A stretch of 17,970 bases of DNA from Dysgonamonadaceae bacterium (GTDB lineage Bacteria; Bacteroidota; Bacteroidia; Bacteroidales; Azobacteroidaceae). The stretch's first letter is position 1. Every line of letters starts with the position of its first letter. The position numbers and the translations under genes are program-made. The notes under the pieces were generated by a model. The model ran no database searches and was not told where the DNA came from. It saw only the letters and a program-made list of their open reading frames with translations. Positions 1 through 7,634 of the stretch are shown here, in pieces. The stretch covers positions 1-17,970 of the forward strand of contig JAIRMF010000091.1 in NCBI GenBank assembly GCA_031258895.1, read 5' to 3'.

Positions 1-81
1 GTGTTTGGCGAACTAAATTCCGTTAGCCCTTGTTCGCCACGCCATTTGGCGAACAAAAACGCTGAAGGCGTTTAATACAAT
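1..81. repeat. 81-bp perfect direct repeat, copy 1 (with internal hairpin)
   Basis: The first 81 bases are repeated without a mismatch at 460-540. The copy begins at the window edge, so the true left end is unknown. Inside it, TTGTTCGCCA (30-39) and TGGCGAACAA (47-56) form a perfect 10-bp hairpin with a 7-base loop. The core GGCGAA/TTCGCC recurs in many other intergenic repeats of the window. Directly after each copy comes an array of 42-bp units, so the 81-bp segment behaves like a leader to the array. I see no coding signal in it. Confidence 0.95.
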
Positions 82-303
82 AAATATTCAGCGAACGAAA
101 TCCCATAGGAGTTTTATTCAACGCAATGTGCGGTGAACGAAATCCCATAGGAGTTTTGTCTCCCGAAATGTTCGGCGAAAGAATCTCCATAGGAGTTTTG
201 TCTCCAAAAATATTTGGCAGACAGACCGCACACTGTGTTTTATTTGAATAAAATTCCGGCGAATTGATCACATAACATGTTTTATTCGAATAAAGTTCCT
301 TTA
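82..303. repeat. 42-bp tandem array, degenerate, about five units
   Basis: Units start at 82, 124, 166, 208 and 250, exactly 42 bases apart, with a fading sixth at about 292. A typical unit has an AAATRTTC start, a GGCGAA core, CCATAGGAG or CTCCATAGGAG, then TTTTGTCTCCCG. The short mirror CTCC-ATA-GGAG and the near-palindrome TTCGGCGAA sit in the best units. The end of the array holds two palindromes 42 bases apart: a near-perfect one at 238-253 and the perfect TTTATTCGAATAAA at 281-294. Because 42 is a multiple of three, long frames stay open on both strands, but these look like by-products of the repeat. Confidence 0.88.
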
Positions 304-368
304 CGAACATATCTGTGTATTCGTGCGTTTGAGCGACAGCGTGGCAAAGAATACACAGATATGTTCGT
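303..368. repeat. Perfect 20-bp inverted repeat with 26-base loop
   Basis: ACGAACATATCTGTGTATTC at 303-322 is matched by its exact reverse complement at 349-368, leaving a 26-base loop. Either strand could fold into a 20-bp perfect stem. It lies between the end of one 42-bp array and the second 81-bp direct repeat. No poly-T run follows on either side, so a simple terminator is unlikely. It could be a structured RNA, a miniature mobile element, or a protein binding site; the sequence does not decide this. Confidence 0.9.
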
Positions 369-459
369 TCAACGAAGCAATTGTCGATACAATATCTATA
401 AGCGTTTTCTTCGCCGGAAATTTATTCAAATACATTGCATAACATATGTATTAAATGCC

Positions 460-540
460 GTGTTTGGCGAACTAAATTCCGTTAGCCCTTGTTCGCCACG
501 CCATTTGGCGAACAAAAACGCTGAAGGCGTTTAATACAAT
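460..540. repeat. 81-bp perfect direct repeat, copy 2
   Basis: Identical to bases 1-81, including the 10-bp hairpin (here 489-515). It is again followed at once by 42-bp units. The pair lies 459 bases apart, suggesting a segment made of leader plus array was duplicated, or that two arrays share one leader that is kept uniform by recombination. No gene is visible here. Confidence 0.95.
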
Positions 541-541
541 G

Positions 542-785
542 AAATATTCGGAGAAAGAATCTCCTATGGCGTTTTATCTCCCGAAATATTCAGCGAAAGA
601 ATCTCCTATGGAGTTTCGTCTCCCGAAATATTCGGCGAAAGAATCTCCTATGGAGTTTCGTCTCCCGAAATGTTCGGCGAAAGAAATCCCTATGGAGTTT
701 TGTTTGAATAAATGTTCGGCGAAAGAATCTCCTATGGAGTTTTATTCAACGCAGTGTGCGGTGAACGAAATCCCATAGGCGTTTT
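542..785. repeat. 42-bp tandem array, six units, upstream of ligA
   Basis: Units start at 542, 584, 626, 668, 710 and 752. The central ones are nearly identical and carry TTCGGCGAAAGAATCTCC, then TATGGAG; CTCC-TAT-GGAG is a small hairpin. The last unit (CAGTGTGCGGTGAACG) matches a variant unit of the first array at 124, so variants are shared between the arrays. The array ends 33 bases before the ligA promoter -33 element. Read as protein on the + strand it gives a 14-residue repeat (KYSAKESPMEFRLP). There is no sign that this is translated. Confidence 0.92.
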
Positions 786-817
786 CACTGTCAGACAAAT
801 TTTCTTTGAAAAAACTA

Positions 818-848
818 TTTGATGTTTCAAAAAAAATTACTACCTTTG
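818..848 (+). promoter_or_regulatory. ligA promoter, Bacteroidota type
   Basis: TTTG at 818-821 and TACCTTTG at 841-848 are 19 bases apart, matching the Bacteroidota -33/-7 pattern TTTG-N19-21-TAnnTTTG. The ligA start codon lies 20 bases downstream, giving a very short leader. Confidence 0.85.
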
Positions 849-868
849 TGCAAAATATATGAGCGCTT

Positions 869-2914
869 ATGAAGACGGAAAAAGAGATTGGAGAAACTAT
901 TAAAAATTTGAGGATAGAGATTGACCGGCTGAACAGCAGCTATTATCTGCTCTCGCGCCCCTTAGTTAGCGACCTCGAATTCGATATGAAGCTCAAGGAA
1001 CTCGAAGCCCTGGAGGCCGAATATCCTCAGTTTTTTGACCCCAACTCCCCCACCCAAAGAGTCGGCAGCGATATCGGCGGGAAATTTTCCCGGGCGGCCC
1101 ACAAATACCCGATGCTCTCGCTGCGCAATACGTATGACTTCGACGAAGTACGTGATTTTTTTCAAAAAACATCCCGGCTGCTTAAGACGCCTTTTCAGAT
1201 CGTCTGCGAACCTAAGTACGACGGCGTATCCATATCGATCTCGTACCAAAACGGCCTCCTTACAAAGGCCGTCACAAGAGGCGACGGGGCCGAAGGAGAC
1301 GTAGTCACGGCAAACATACGGATGGTGAAAAACATCCCGCTCAGCGTCACGAACTCCAACCTCCCCCCGACATTCGAAATACGCGGCGAGATACTTATGC
1401 CTGTATCCGTTTTCGAGGAAATAAACAGCGAACGGGCCGCACAGGGCGAGCCGCTATTCGCAAACCCCCGCAACGCGGCCTCCGGCGCCGTCAAGCTGCA
1501 ATCGACTTCCGAGATTCAAAAACGCCGTCTCGAGGCCAGGTTTTATTCCGTTCTCGGCGAAAACCTCCCATACGACGGACACCTCGAAAATCTCATGGCT
1601 GCAAAAGCCTCCGGTTTCCCTGTATCCGAAATAATCGTAAAGTCGGATACCATAGAAGATTTGCTCGCCGCAATCTCCCGCCTCGAAACAGAGCGCAAAG
1701 CTTTGCCCGTCGAGACTGACGGCGCGGTAATCAAAGTGAATTCTTTTGCGCAGCAAAAAATTCTCGGCGCGACCACAAAAGCGCCCCGCTGGGCGATAGC
1801 GTACAAGTTCCGGCCGGAGCGTGCGTCTGCAAAACTGCTATCGGTATCCTACCAGATCGGCAGGACAGGCGTCGTCACGCCGGTCGCCAATCTCGAACCC
1901 GTCCGGTTGTCGGGGACAACGGTCAAGCGGGCGACGCTCCACAATGCGGATAACATCGAAAAACTCGACCTGCACGCCGGCGACATACTGTATGTCGAGA
2001 AAGGAGGAGAGATTATCCCGAAAATCGTATCGGTAGATCTTTCCCGAAGAACGTGGGGCAGTGAAAAGATCTGTTTTCCTAAAGAATGTCCAGACTGCGG
2101 CTCGGCTCTTGTAAGGGAGCCAGGCGAGGCGGCTTTCCGCTGTCCGAACGACGCAGGCTGTCCGTCCCAAATCAAAGGCAGGCTCGAGCATTTCATAAGT
2201 CGTCGGGCGATGAACATTGACGGTTTGGGAAGCGAGAAGATCGGCCGTCTCTACGAATCCGGTCTCGTCCGGAATGTCGCCGACATTTACTCTCTCACCG
2301 TCAGCGACTTGACGGCGCTCGACCTCTGGGCCGAGAAATCGGCCGTAATGCTTATAGACGGCATAGAGAAGTCGAAAGCCGCGCCTTTCGGCAGGGTACT
2401 CTTCGCGCTCGGCGTCCCGGAGGTAGGCGAAACGGCTGCGAAACGCATTGTCGGTCGTTTCCCCGACATTGACGGCTTAATGAATGCAAGTGTGGATCAG
2501 TTAGCCGCGATTGACGAGATAGGGGCTGTCACTGCGGGCAACATCGCCGAGTTTTTCGGCAGGCCGGAAAACAGAAAAACCGTCGAGCGGCTAATCTCCT
2601 ACGGCCTGCGTTTCACATCGGACAGCCTGCCGGAGGATGATTCACAAAAAAAACTCCAAGGTCTCACGTTCGTACTTTCCGGTCTCTTCGAACACCATAC
2701 GCGTGAAAAGTACCGAGATATTCTGGAGCGTGACGGCGGCAGGGTTTCGAGCGCCGTATCTTCCGGCGTAGATTACCTTGTCGCCGGCGAAAAAGCCGGC
2801 CCTGCCAAGCTCAAAAAAGCCAATGAGCTTGGAGTGAAAATTATTTCGGAAGTCGAACTGTTAATGATGTTTTCAACGCCGGAAACTCCGGTGAACGATT
2901 TCTCCAAAAATTAA
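869..2914 (+). CDS. ligA: NAD+-dependent DNA ligase LigA
   Basis: Seals nicks in duplex DNA during replication and repair, using NAD+ to form a ligase-AMP intermediate. The 681 residues are close to the usual length of about 670. The order fits the family: N-terminal Ia region; adenylation domain with the nucleotidyl lysine in CEPKYDGVS (K116); OB-fold region after EIRGEI and the RWAIAYKF motif; a four-cysteine zinc site (C407, C410, C425, C431); helix-hairpin-helix repeats (about 450-590); and a BRCT domain (about 595-668). The ATG at 859 is in another frame and soon hits a stop, so 869 is the start. The last dozen residues (TPETPVNDFSKN) are encoded by a member of the intergenic palindromic repeat family, and the stop codon lies in a 9-bp TTAAG-type repeat. 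The 3' end has therefore probably been extended or replaced by repeat DNA. Confidence 0.98.
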   Translation: MKTEKEIGETIKNLRIEIDRLNSSYYLLSRPLVSDLEFDMKLKELEALEAEYPQFFDPNSPTQRVGSDIGGKFSRAAHKYPMLSLRNTYDFDEVRDFFQKTSRLLKTPFQIVCEPKYDGVSISISYQNGLLTKAVTRGDGAEGDVVTANIRMVKNIPLSVTNSNLPPTFEIRGEILMPVSVFEEINSERAAQGEPLFANPRNAASGAVKLQSTSEIQKRRLEARFYSVLGENLPYDGHLENLMAAKASGFPVSEIIVKSDTIEDLLAAISRLETERKALPVETDGAVIKVNSFAQQKILGATTKAPRWAIAYKFRPERASAKLLSVSYQIGRTGVVTPVANLEPVRLSGTTVKRATLHNADNIEKLDLHAGDILYVEKGGEIIPKIVSVDLSRRTWGSEKICFPKECPDCGSALVREPGEAAFRCPNDAGCPSQIKGRLEHFISRRAMNIDGLGSEKIGRLYESGLVRNVADIYSLTVSDLTALDLWAEKSAVMLIDGIEKSKAAPFGRVLFALGVPEVGETAAKRIVGRFPDIDGLMNASVDQLAAIDEIGAVTAGNIAEFFGRPENRKTVERLISYGLRFTSDSLPEDDSQKKLQGLTFVLSGLFEHHTREKYRDILERDGGRVSSAVSSGVDYLVAGEKAGPAKLKKANELGVKIISEVELLMMFSTPETPVNDFSKN

Positions 2915-2946
2915 AGTCCTCAAGGTCGTTAAGGCCCTTAAAAAGT
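2878..2946. repeat. GCCGGA palindrome plus 9-bp TTAAG-type units at the ligA 3' end
   Basis: GCCGGAAACTCCGGTGAAC at 2878-2896 recurs with small changes at 2961-2979. From 2911 four 9-base units follow (TTAAAGTCC, TCAAGGTCG, TTAAGGCCC, TTAAAAAGT). The same pairing of a GGCGAA/GCCGGA palindrome with TTAAG-type 9-mers is seen several times between 8090 and 9095, so this is a small member of that family overlapping the ligA end. Confidence 0.75.
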
Positions 2947-2947
2947 A

Positions 2948-2988
2948 ATGCGATCCGCCCGCCGGAAACTCCGGCAAACAAATCGCAT
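2948..2988. terminator. Hairpin between convergent ligA and recQ
   Basis: ATGCGAT (2948-2954) pairs with ATCGCAT (2982-2988), and inside it GCCGGA (2961-2966) pairs with TCCGGC (2970-2975). On the + strand it is followed by CGTGTTTCTTTTT, which is T-rich, so it can act as an intrinsic terminator for ligA. For recQ, reading the other way, no T-run follows. The inner palindrome belongs to the repeat family found elsewhere in the window. Confidence 0.65.
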
Positions 2989-3019
2989 CGTGTTTCTTTT
3001 TCGCCGCAAATCTCGGCGG

Positions 3020-5194
3020 CTAATTCGCCATCTCGGATATAAACTTGATCCTCGCCAGACGAATCTCCTCCTCCGTATAATCCCTGCCGAGATTCGCGAC
3101 GGCAACATCTATATCGTCAGTCTCAGAGCCCTTAAAGTAGGCGTAAATGTCCTCCAAATGCTCCTCGTCCATGACGTCCTCAAGGAAATAATCTATATTG
3201 AGCTTCGTGCCGGAGTAAACGATGGTCTCAATCTCGTCAAGCAACTCCGTGAAGTCGAGACCCTTCAGACCCGAAATGTCATCCAACGCTACCTTCCGGT
3301 CAATGCTCTGGACAATGTCGATCTTTAACTTCGACTTGTTGGCAACCGTGCGAATGCGAAGATCCTCAGGCCTCTCAATCTCGTTCTCCTCAACATGACG
3401 CCTGATCAACGCAATAAACTCCCCGCCAAACTTCTTAGCCTTGCCCGCACCAACACCCGGAATGTTCTGTAACTCGTCAAGACAAACCGGATAAGTAGTC
3501 GCCATCGCCTCCAACGAAACATCCTGAAACACCGTCCATGGCGGACAACCGTGCTTCCTGGCAACCTGCTTGCGCAAATCCTTCATCATCGAAAATAACG
3601 CGGGATCCCCAACCCCTACACCTCGTACAGGCTCGCTGTGATCGTCACCCTCAAAATCATTGTCCTTCACTATCCTGAACGACACGGGACTGCTAAGATA
3701 TTTCTTTCCCAACAACGTCAATCTCAACGGCCCGTAATTCTCTATGTCCTTGTCAAGATAACCCGCAATCATCGCCTGCCGGATAACAGCCCGAAGCATC
3801 TTCTCGTCCTCACCCTTCTCCGTACCGAAAACCTCAAGACCGTTGTGCTCGTAAGACAAAACTTGCGACGTCTCCTTCCCCTGCAAAATGCTGATGATAT
3901 GATCCGTCTTGAATTTGCCCCTGAGCAACTCCACCGTCTCAAGAACAGATATCAACAACTCCCTCGCCTCCACCTGCTTCTTAGGATTCAAACAATTATC
4001 ACAACATCCGCAATTGTCCTCCTTATACTCCTCCCCAAAATAATGCAGGAGAAACCTGCGACGACACATCGAAGTCTCAGCATAAGCCCTGATCTCCTCC
4101 AACAACTGCTTATGTATCTCCTGCTCGGATACAGGCTTCCCGCGAACAAATCTCTCCATCTTCTTCAAATCATCCTCAGAGAAAAAAGCAATACATCTCC
4201 CTTCCCCGCCATCTCGACCCGCGCGACCCGTCTCCTGGTAGTACCCCTCGATACTCTTCGGAATGTCGTAATGGATCACATAACGAACATCCGGCTTGTC
4301 AATGCCCATACCAAAAGCAATCGTGGCGACAATAACATCAATATCCTCCATGAGAAAAGCATCCTGATTATTGGTCCGAGAATGCGGATCCATCCCGGCA
4401 TGATACGGCATCGCACTAATACCGTTCGCCCGCAAGATCTCCACAAAATCCTCCACCCTCTTGCGAGAACGACAGTAAACAATGCCCGGCTTGCCCTGGT
4501 TACCCTTTATAAACTTGACAATTTCCCTGTCTATATCCTTGTCCTTCCCACGCACATCATAATAAAGATTCGTCCGGTTAAACGATGACCGAAATACGGC
4601 AACATCCATCATACCAAGGTTCTTTTGTATGTCGTGCTGCACTTTCGGCGTGGCAGTGGCGGTCAGAGCCATAATCGGACGGCGACAAATATCATCTATT
4701 ATCGGCCTTATCCGACGATACTCCGGCCTGAAATCATGACCCCACTCCGAAATACAGTGAGCCTCGTCAACAGCATACAGCGAAACTTTCACCTGCCGCA
4801 AAAACTCGATATTCTCCTCCTTAGTGAGCGATTCCGGCGCCACATAGAGCAGCTTGGTCGTGCCGGAAAGAATATTACTCCTGACCCTCTCTATCTGCGC
4901 CTTGCTGATGGAAGAGTTTATGAAGTGCGCGACGTCATCTCCTTCACTGAAATTCCGCATGGCGTCAACCTGGTTCTTCATCAAGGCAATCAGCGGGGAG
5001 ATAACGACAGCCGTCCCTTCCATCAGTAAGGCCGGCAACTGATAGCACAACGATTTCCCCCCTCCGGTCGGCATCAAGACAAAAGAATCCTTCTCCTCAA
5101 GGACATTGCGAATCACAGCCTCCTGATTCCCCTTAAAAACATCGAATCCGAAGTGCTTCTTCAACTGTCCGGTCAAAAAGTCCCTGTTCCACAT
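3020..5194 (-). CDS. recQ: ATP-dependent DNA helicase RecQ
   Basis: A 3'-5' DNA helicase used in recombination and in repair of stalled forks. The 724 residues hold the full set of parts. The Walker A motif is MPTGGGKS (K47), DEAH is at 143-146, TATATP follows motif III, and motif VI is QETGRAGRDGG (320-330). The RecQ zinc site has C377, C395, C398 and C401, then the winged-helix RQC region, and an HRDC domain at about 530-602 with a NIPGVGAGKAKKFG hairpin. About 120 further C-terminal residues, rich in acidic residues, form an extension seen in long RecQ proteins and missing from the 600-residue enterobacterial type. The start at 5194 fits the promoter at 5219-5251. It converges on ligA, so two DNA repair genes face each other. 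Confidence 0.98.
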   Translation of the reverse strand: MWNRDFLTGQLKKHFGFDVFKGNQEAVIRNVLEEKDSFVLMPTGGGKSLCYQLPALLMEGTAVVISPLIALMKNQVDAMRNFSEGDDVAHFINSSISKAQIERVRSNILSGTTKLLYVAPESLTKEENIEFLRQVKVSLYAVDEAHCISEWGHDFRPEYRRIRPIIDDICRRPIMALTATATPKVQHDIQKNLGMMDVAVFRSSFNRTNLYYDVRGKDKDIDREIVKFIKGNQGKPGIVYCRSRKRVEDFVEILRANGISAMPYHAGMDPHSRTNNQDAFLMEDIDVIVATIAFGMGIDKPDVRYVIHYDIPKSIEGYYQETGRAGRDGGEGRCIAFFSEDDLKKMERFVRGKPVSEQEIHKQLLEEIRAYAETSMCRRRFLLHYFGEEYKEDNCGCCDNCLNPKKQVEARELLISVLETVELLRGKFKTDHIISILQGKETSQVLSYEHNGLEVFGTEKGEDEKMLRAVIRQAMIAGYLDKDIENYGPLRLTLLGKKYLSSPVSFRIVKDNDFEGDDHSEPVRGVGVGDPALFSMMKDLRKQVARKHGCPPWTVFQDVSLEAMATTYPVCLDELQNIPGVGAGKAKKFGGEFIALIRRHVEENEIERPEDLRIRTVANKSKLKIDIVQSIDRKVALDDISGLKGLDFTELLDEIETIVYSGTKLNIDYFLEDVMDEEHLEDIYAYFKGSETDDIDVAVANLGRDYTEEEIRLARIKFISEMAN

Positions 5195-5218
5195 ACATTA
5201 ATCCATTGTATAGCATAA

Positions 5219-5251
5219 CAAAGTTAAGACAATGTTTTCGAATAATCCAAA
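5219..5251 (-). promoter_or_regulatory. recQ promoter, Bacteroidota type
   Basis: On the minus strand, TTTG (5251-5248) and TAACTTTG (5226-5219) are 21 bases apart, matching TTTG-N19-21-TAnnTTTG. The recQ ATG is 24 bases further on. Confidence 0.75.
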
Positions 5252-5351
5252 GATTCCGACGCTTTTTTTCAAAAAGAACGTATTTCCTACGATTCGGGCC
5301 TGTTTATTCGCATATTATTCGTAAATTCGCACTCTAAAAAATCATTCGTAA

Positions 5352-6539
5352 ATGAAAGAAAAGATAGTATTAGCATTCAGCGGCGGACTTGACACATCAT
5401 TCTGTGCCATGTATCTCTCCCGCGAAAAGGGATATGAAGTCCACACCGCCCTGGCTAACACCGGCGGATTCGGCCGTGAAGAACTCGACAGGATAGAAGA
5501 ACGCGCTTACAGGCTCGGGGCGAAGAGCCACACCAACATCGACGTGACGGAGGAATATTACGAAAAAGGCGTCCGGTACATGATATTCGGTAACGTACTT
5601 CGCGGCAACTATCCTATTTCCGTCAGTTCCGAACGGATTTTTCAGGCAATGGCAATCATCCGACATGCCAAAGAAATCGGAGCCGGTTTTGTTGCCCACG
5701 GCAGCACCGGAGCGGGCAACGACCAGGTACGATTCGATCTGACCTTCGACGTTCTTGCGCCCGACATAAAAATCATCACACCTGTCCGCGACCTTTCTTT
5801 GAGCAGGGAATACGAGATCAGCTATTTGGAAAAGCACGGCTACAAAGCCGATTTCACGCAGATGGCCTACTCCATTAATAAAGGGCTCTGGGGCACGAGC
5901 ATCGGAGGTCGCGAGACGCTTGAATCGGACAGGGCGTTGCCGGATGGGGCTTACCCTACGCCATTGTCGGCAGAGGGCGAAGAGATTTTGAAGATCGGTT
6001 TTACGGAAGGGGAGGTCACATCGGTAAACGGGAACGTTTTTACCGATAAAATCGCCGCTATCAATAAGATTAACGAGATAGGCTCCCGTTATGCAATCGG
6101 GCGCGGCCTCCACACCGGCGACACAATCATCGGCATCAAGGGACGCATTGGGTTTGAGGCCCCCGCGCCGCATCTTATCATCAGCGCCCACCGAATGCTG
6201 GAAAGACACACTCTCGGCAAATGGCAGCAATACTGGAAAGATCAGATCGGAACTTGGTACGGGATGTTCCTTCACGAGGCACAGTACCTCGACCCTGTGA
6301 TGCGCGACATGGAGGCTTTTCTTCTCCACAGCCAGCGATACGTGACGGGCGAGGTTGAGCTTCGTCTTTATCCCTACGGCTACGAGACGGTTGGGATCAG
6401 GAGCTGTCACGACCTGATGAATTCCGATTTCGGACAGTACGGTGAGACCGGTAAGGCCTGGAGTCCGGAGGATGTTAAGGGTTTCACTAAGATTACCGCC
6501 ATTCCCGCCGGGATTTTTTACAGCGTCAACAAACTTTAA
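5352..6539 (+). CDS. argG: Argininosuccinate synthase ArgG
   Basis: Joins citrulline and aspartate, using ATP, to make argininosuccinate, the second-last step of arginine synthesis in the cytoplasm. The 395 residues match the usual length of about 400. The N-terminal PP-loop reads FSGGLDTSF (residues 9-17), and GSTGAGNDQVRFD is the conserved citrulline/aspartate-binding stretch. KIITPVRDL, LWGTSIGGRE and IGRGLHTGDTIIGIKGR are further family blocks. It diverges from recQ with a 157-base gap. I do not find an exact TAnnTTTG element in front of it. No other arginine gene is adjacent. Base use on the + strand shifts near the middle of the gene from A/C-rich to G-rich. Confidence 0.97.
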   Translation: MKEKIVLAFSGGLDTSFCAMYLSREKGYEVHTALANTGGFGREELDRIEERAYRLGAKSHTNIDVTEEYYEKGVRYMIFGNVLRGNYPISVSSERIFQAMAIIRHAKEIGAGFVAHGSTGAGNDQVRFDLTFDVLAPDIKIITPVRDLSLSREYEISYLEKHGYKADFTQMAYSINKGLWGTSIGGRETLESDRALPDGAYPTPLSAEGEEILKIGFTEGEVTSVNGNVFTDKIAAINKINEIGSRYAIGRGLHTGDTIIGIKGRIGFEAPAPHLIISAHRMLERHTLGKWQQYWKDQIGTWYGMFLHEAQYLDPVMRDMEAFLLHSQRYVTGEVELRLYPYGYETVGIRSCHDLMNSDFGQYGETGKAWSPEDVKGFTKITAIPAGIFYSVNKL

Positions 6540-6588
6540 GTATTTCCATCGAAAACATTTCACAGCTTTGGACAGCGATACGAAAAAC

Positions 6589-7074
6589 ATGAACCGCAGG
6601 GAAAAATTGCCGAAACTTTCGGGAAAGTTTTATACTGTTCTTTTGTGGGTCTTGACGTTATTGACGGTTGTTGTGTCGGTTGTGTTTTACGGGATTTATT
6701 TTTCCGGCGCCGGGATTGTTTCCGGGGTTGGGATTTCGGTTTTGCTTGGTTGGACTTGTGCTGTTGTGTTGTTTGCGGTTGGCGTTGTGTTGTTTTTCGC
6801 TGTCCGGTATTACGCCGCACACCCTTTGAAGGCGGGGAGGGCGTTTATATTTCTTGTTGTAATTTTCTTTTTGGCGGTTTCGGTTTACATGTTCACGGGT
6901 TCCGACGCGTCACAGACAGATACGGAGTTGTGGGGTCGTGTTGCGGACGTATTTATTTATCTCTCGGCGTTTTTGCTGGTTGTTTCTTTTCTTGCTGTTT
7001 TCTGTGGGATGTTGTTTGGCTTTGTAAAAAACTCTTGTAAATGTTGCGATTCAGGCGAAACGTCCCCACCGTAG
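6589..7074 (+). CDS. Unknown four-helix membrane protein, first gene of an exbD cluster
   Basis: A 161-residue protein I do not recognise by family. A short basic N-terminus (MNRREKLPKLSGK) leads into four hydrophobic stretches, near residues 17-36, 38-65, 82-98 and 120-148, then a C-terminus with CKCCDSGE. The ATG at 6589 is chosen because an in-frame ATG at 6442 would lie inside argG. The gene overlaps the following ExbD-like gene by 34 bases, so the two are probably translated together. Membrane proteins of unknown role sit next to exbD pairs in Bacteroidota. It could be an inner-membrane partner of the ExbD proteins, but it shows no clear TolQ/ExbB signature. That link is inference. Confidence 0.75.
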   Translation: MNRREKLPKLSGKFYTVLLWVLTLLTVVVSVVFYGIYFSGAGIVSGVGISVLLGWTCAVVLFAVGVVLFFAVRYYAAHPLKAGRAFIFLVVIFFLAVSVYMFTGSDASQTDTELWGRVADVFIYLSAFLLVVSFLAVFCGMLFGFVKNSCKCCDSGETSPP

Positions 7075-7634
7075 ATGCTACATCTTCCGCCGATATAGCT
7101 TTCAGCTTGTTGCTTTTCTTTTTGCTTGCCGGTTCTTTTGTTACCGACGGGGGCATTTTGTACCGGCTTTTCCCGGACGGGGCGCGTTTGGTCGTTGAGA
7201 GGAAGCGGGAGCTTTTGAAGCGTGATGTGTTGACCTTTACTATTGCCGCCGACGACACTATATTGATGGAGGGCGAGCCGGTTGAGGTTGTTGACGTCCG
7301 TGATGCGGCGAAGTTTTTCCTTTCCAACCCTGACAATCTCGCCAATTTGCCTGAGAAGACCTTGATTGACGTTCCGGAGGTCGGGGAATTTTCATCGGCT
7401 GTGAATGCCGTTATCCGGCTGGAAGTCAGTTGTGATGCGGGTTACGGAATTTATTTGCGGGTTTTCGGCGAACTTTTGGCGGCGTACGATGATTTGCGTA
7501 ATGAACTTTCTTTTGCTCGTTTCGGGGAGGTTTTTTCGGATTTGGAAACGGAACTTCAGACCGCGGTCAGATTAGTGTATCCTGTGCGTATCCGCGAGGT
7601 TGAATTGGGCGGGAAGGAGGTTTCGGGTGATTAA
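7041..7634 (+). CDS. ExbD/TolR-like biopolymer transport protein (first of two)
   Basis: Proteins of this family work with ExbB/TolQ as a proton-driven motor in the inner membrane, powering TonB- or Tol-type envelope processes. The 197 residues start with a basic segment (MLRFRRNVP) and one transmembrane helix (VDATSSADIAFSLLLFFLLAG). D18 matches the essential membrane aspartate of ExbD. A periplasmic domain follows. The usual Thr-Pro before the helix is absent, and the protein is longer than the roughly 140 residues of classical ExbD because of an inserted middle part. It overlaps the gene on each side, which points to one operon. No exbB or tonB is in the window. Confidence 0.85.
   Translation: MLRFRRNVPTVDATSSADIAFSLLLFFLLAGSFVTDGGILYRLFPDGARLVVERKRELLKRDVLTFTIAADDTILMEGEPVEVVDVRDAAKFFLSNPDNLANLPEKTLIDVPEVGEFSSAVNAVIRLEVSCDAGYGIYLRVFGELLAAYDDLRNELSFARFGEVFSDLETELQTAVRLVYPVRIREVELGGKEVSGD
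7614..7620 (+). promoter_or_regulatory. Ribosome binding site for second exbD (decides a GTG start)
   Basis: AAGGAGG lies 6 bases before GTG at 7627. Strong Shine-Dalgarno sites are uncommon in Bacteroidota, so this one supports GTG 7627 over the in-frame ATG at 7600, which would add WAGRRFR before the family-like start IKFRRS. Confidence 0.7.

Noticed and set aside
539..778. Open frame giving a 14-residue repeat protein (KYSAKESPMEFRLP units)
   Set aside because: The frame is open only because the 42-bp unit is a multiple of three and has no stop. There is no promoter or ribosome site, and the other strand of the sister array is open as well.
1..785. CRISPR array
   Set aside because: The 42-bp units are directly joined with no unique spacers, and no cas gene is in the window.
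3638..4588. Plus-strand frame of 316 codons opposite recQ
   Set aside because: Shadow of the recQ helicase region; low-complexity L/R/I-rich protein with no family features.
5397..6590. Long minus-strand frame of 397 codons opposite argG
   Set aside because: It lies fully over argG, which has clear family motifs; the opposite frame shows none.
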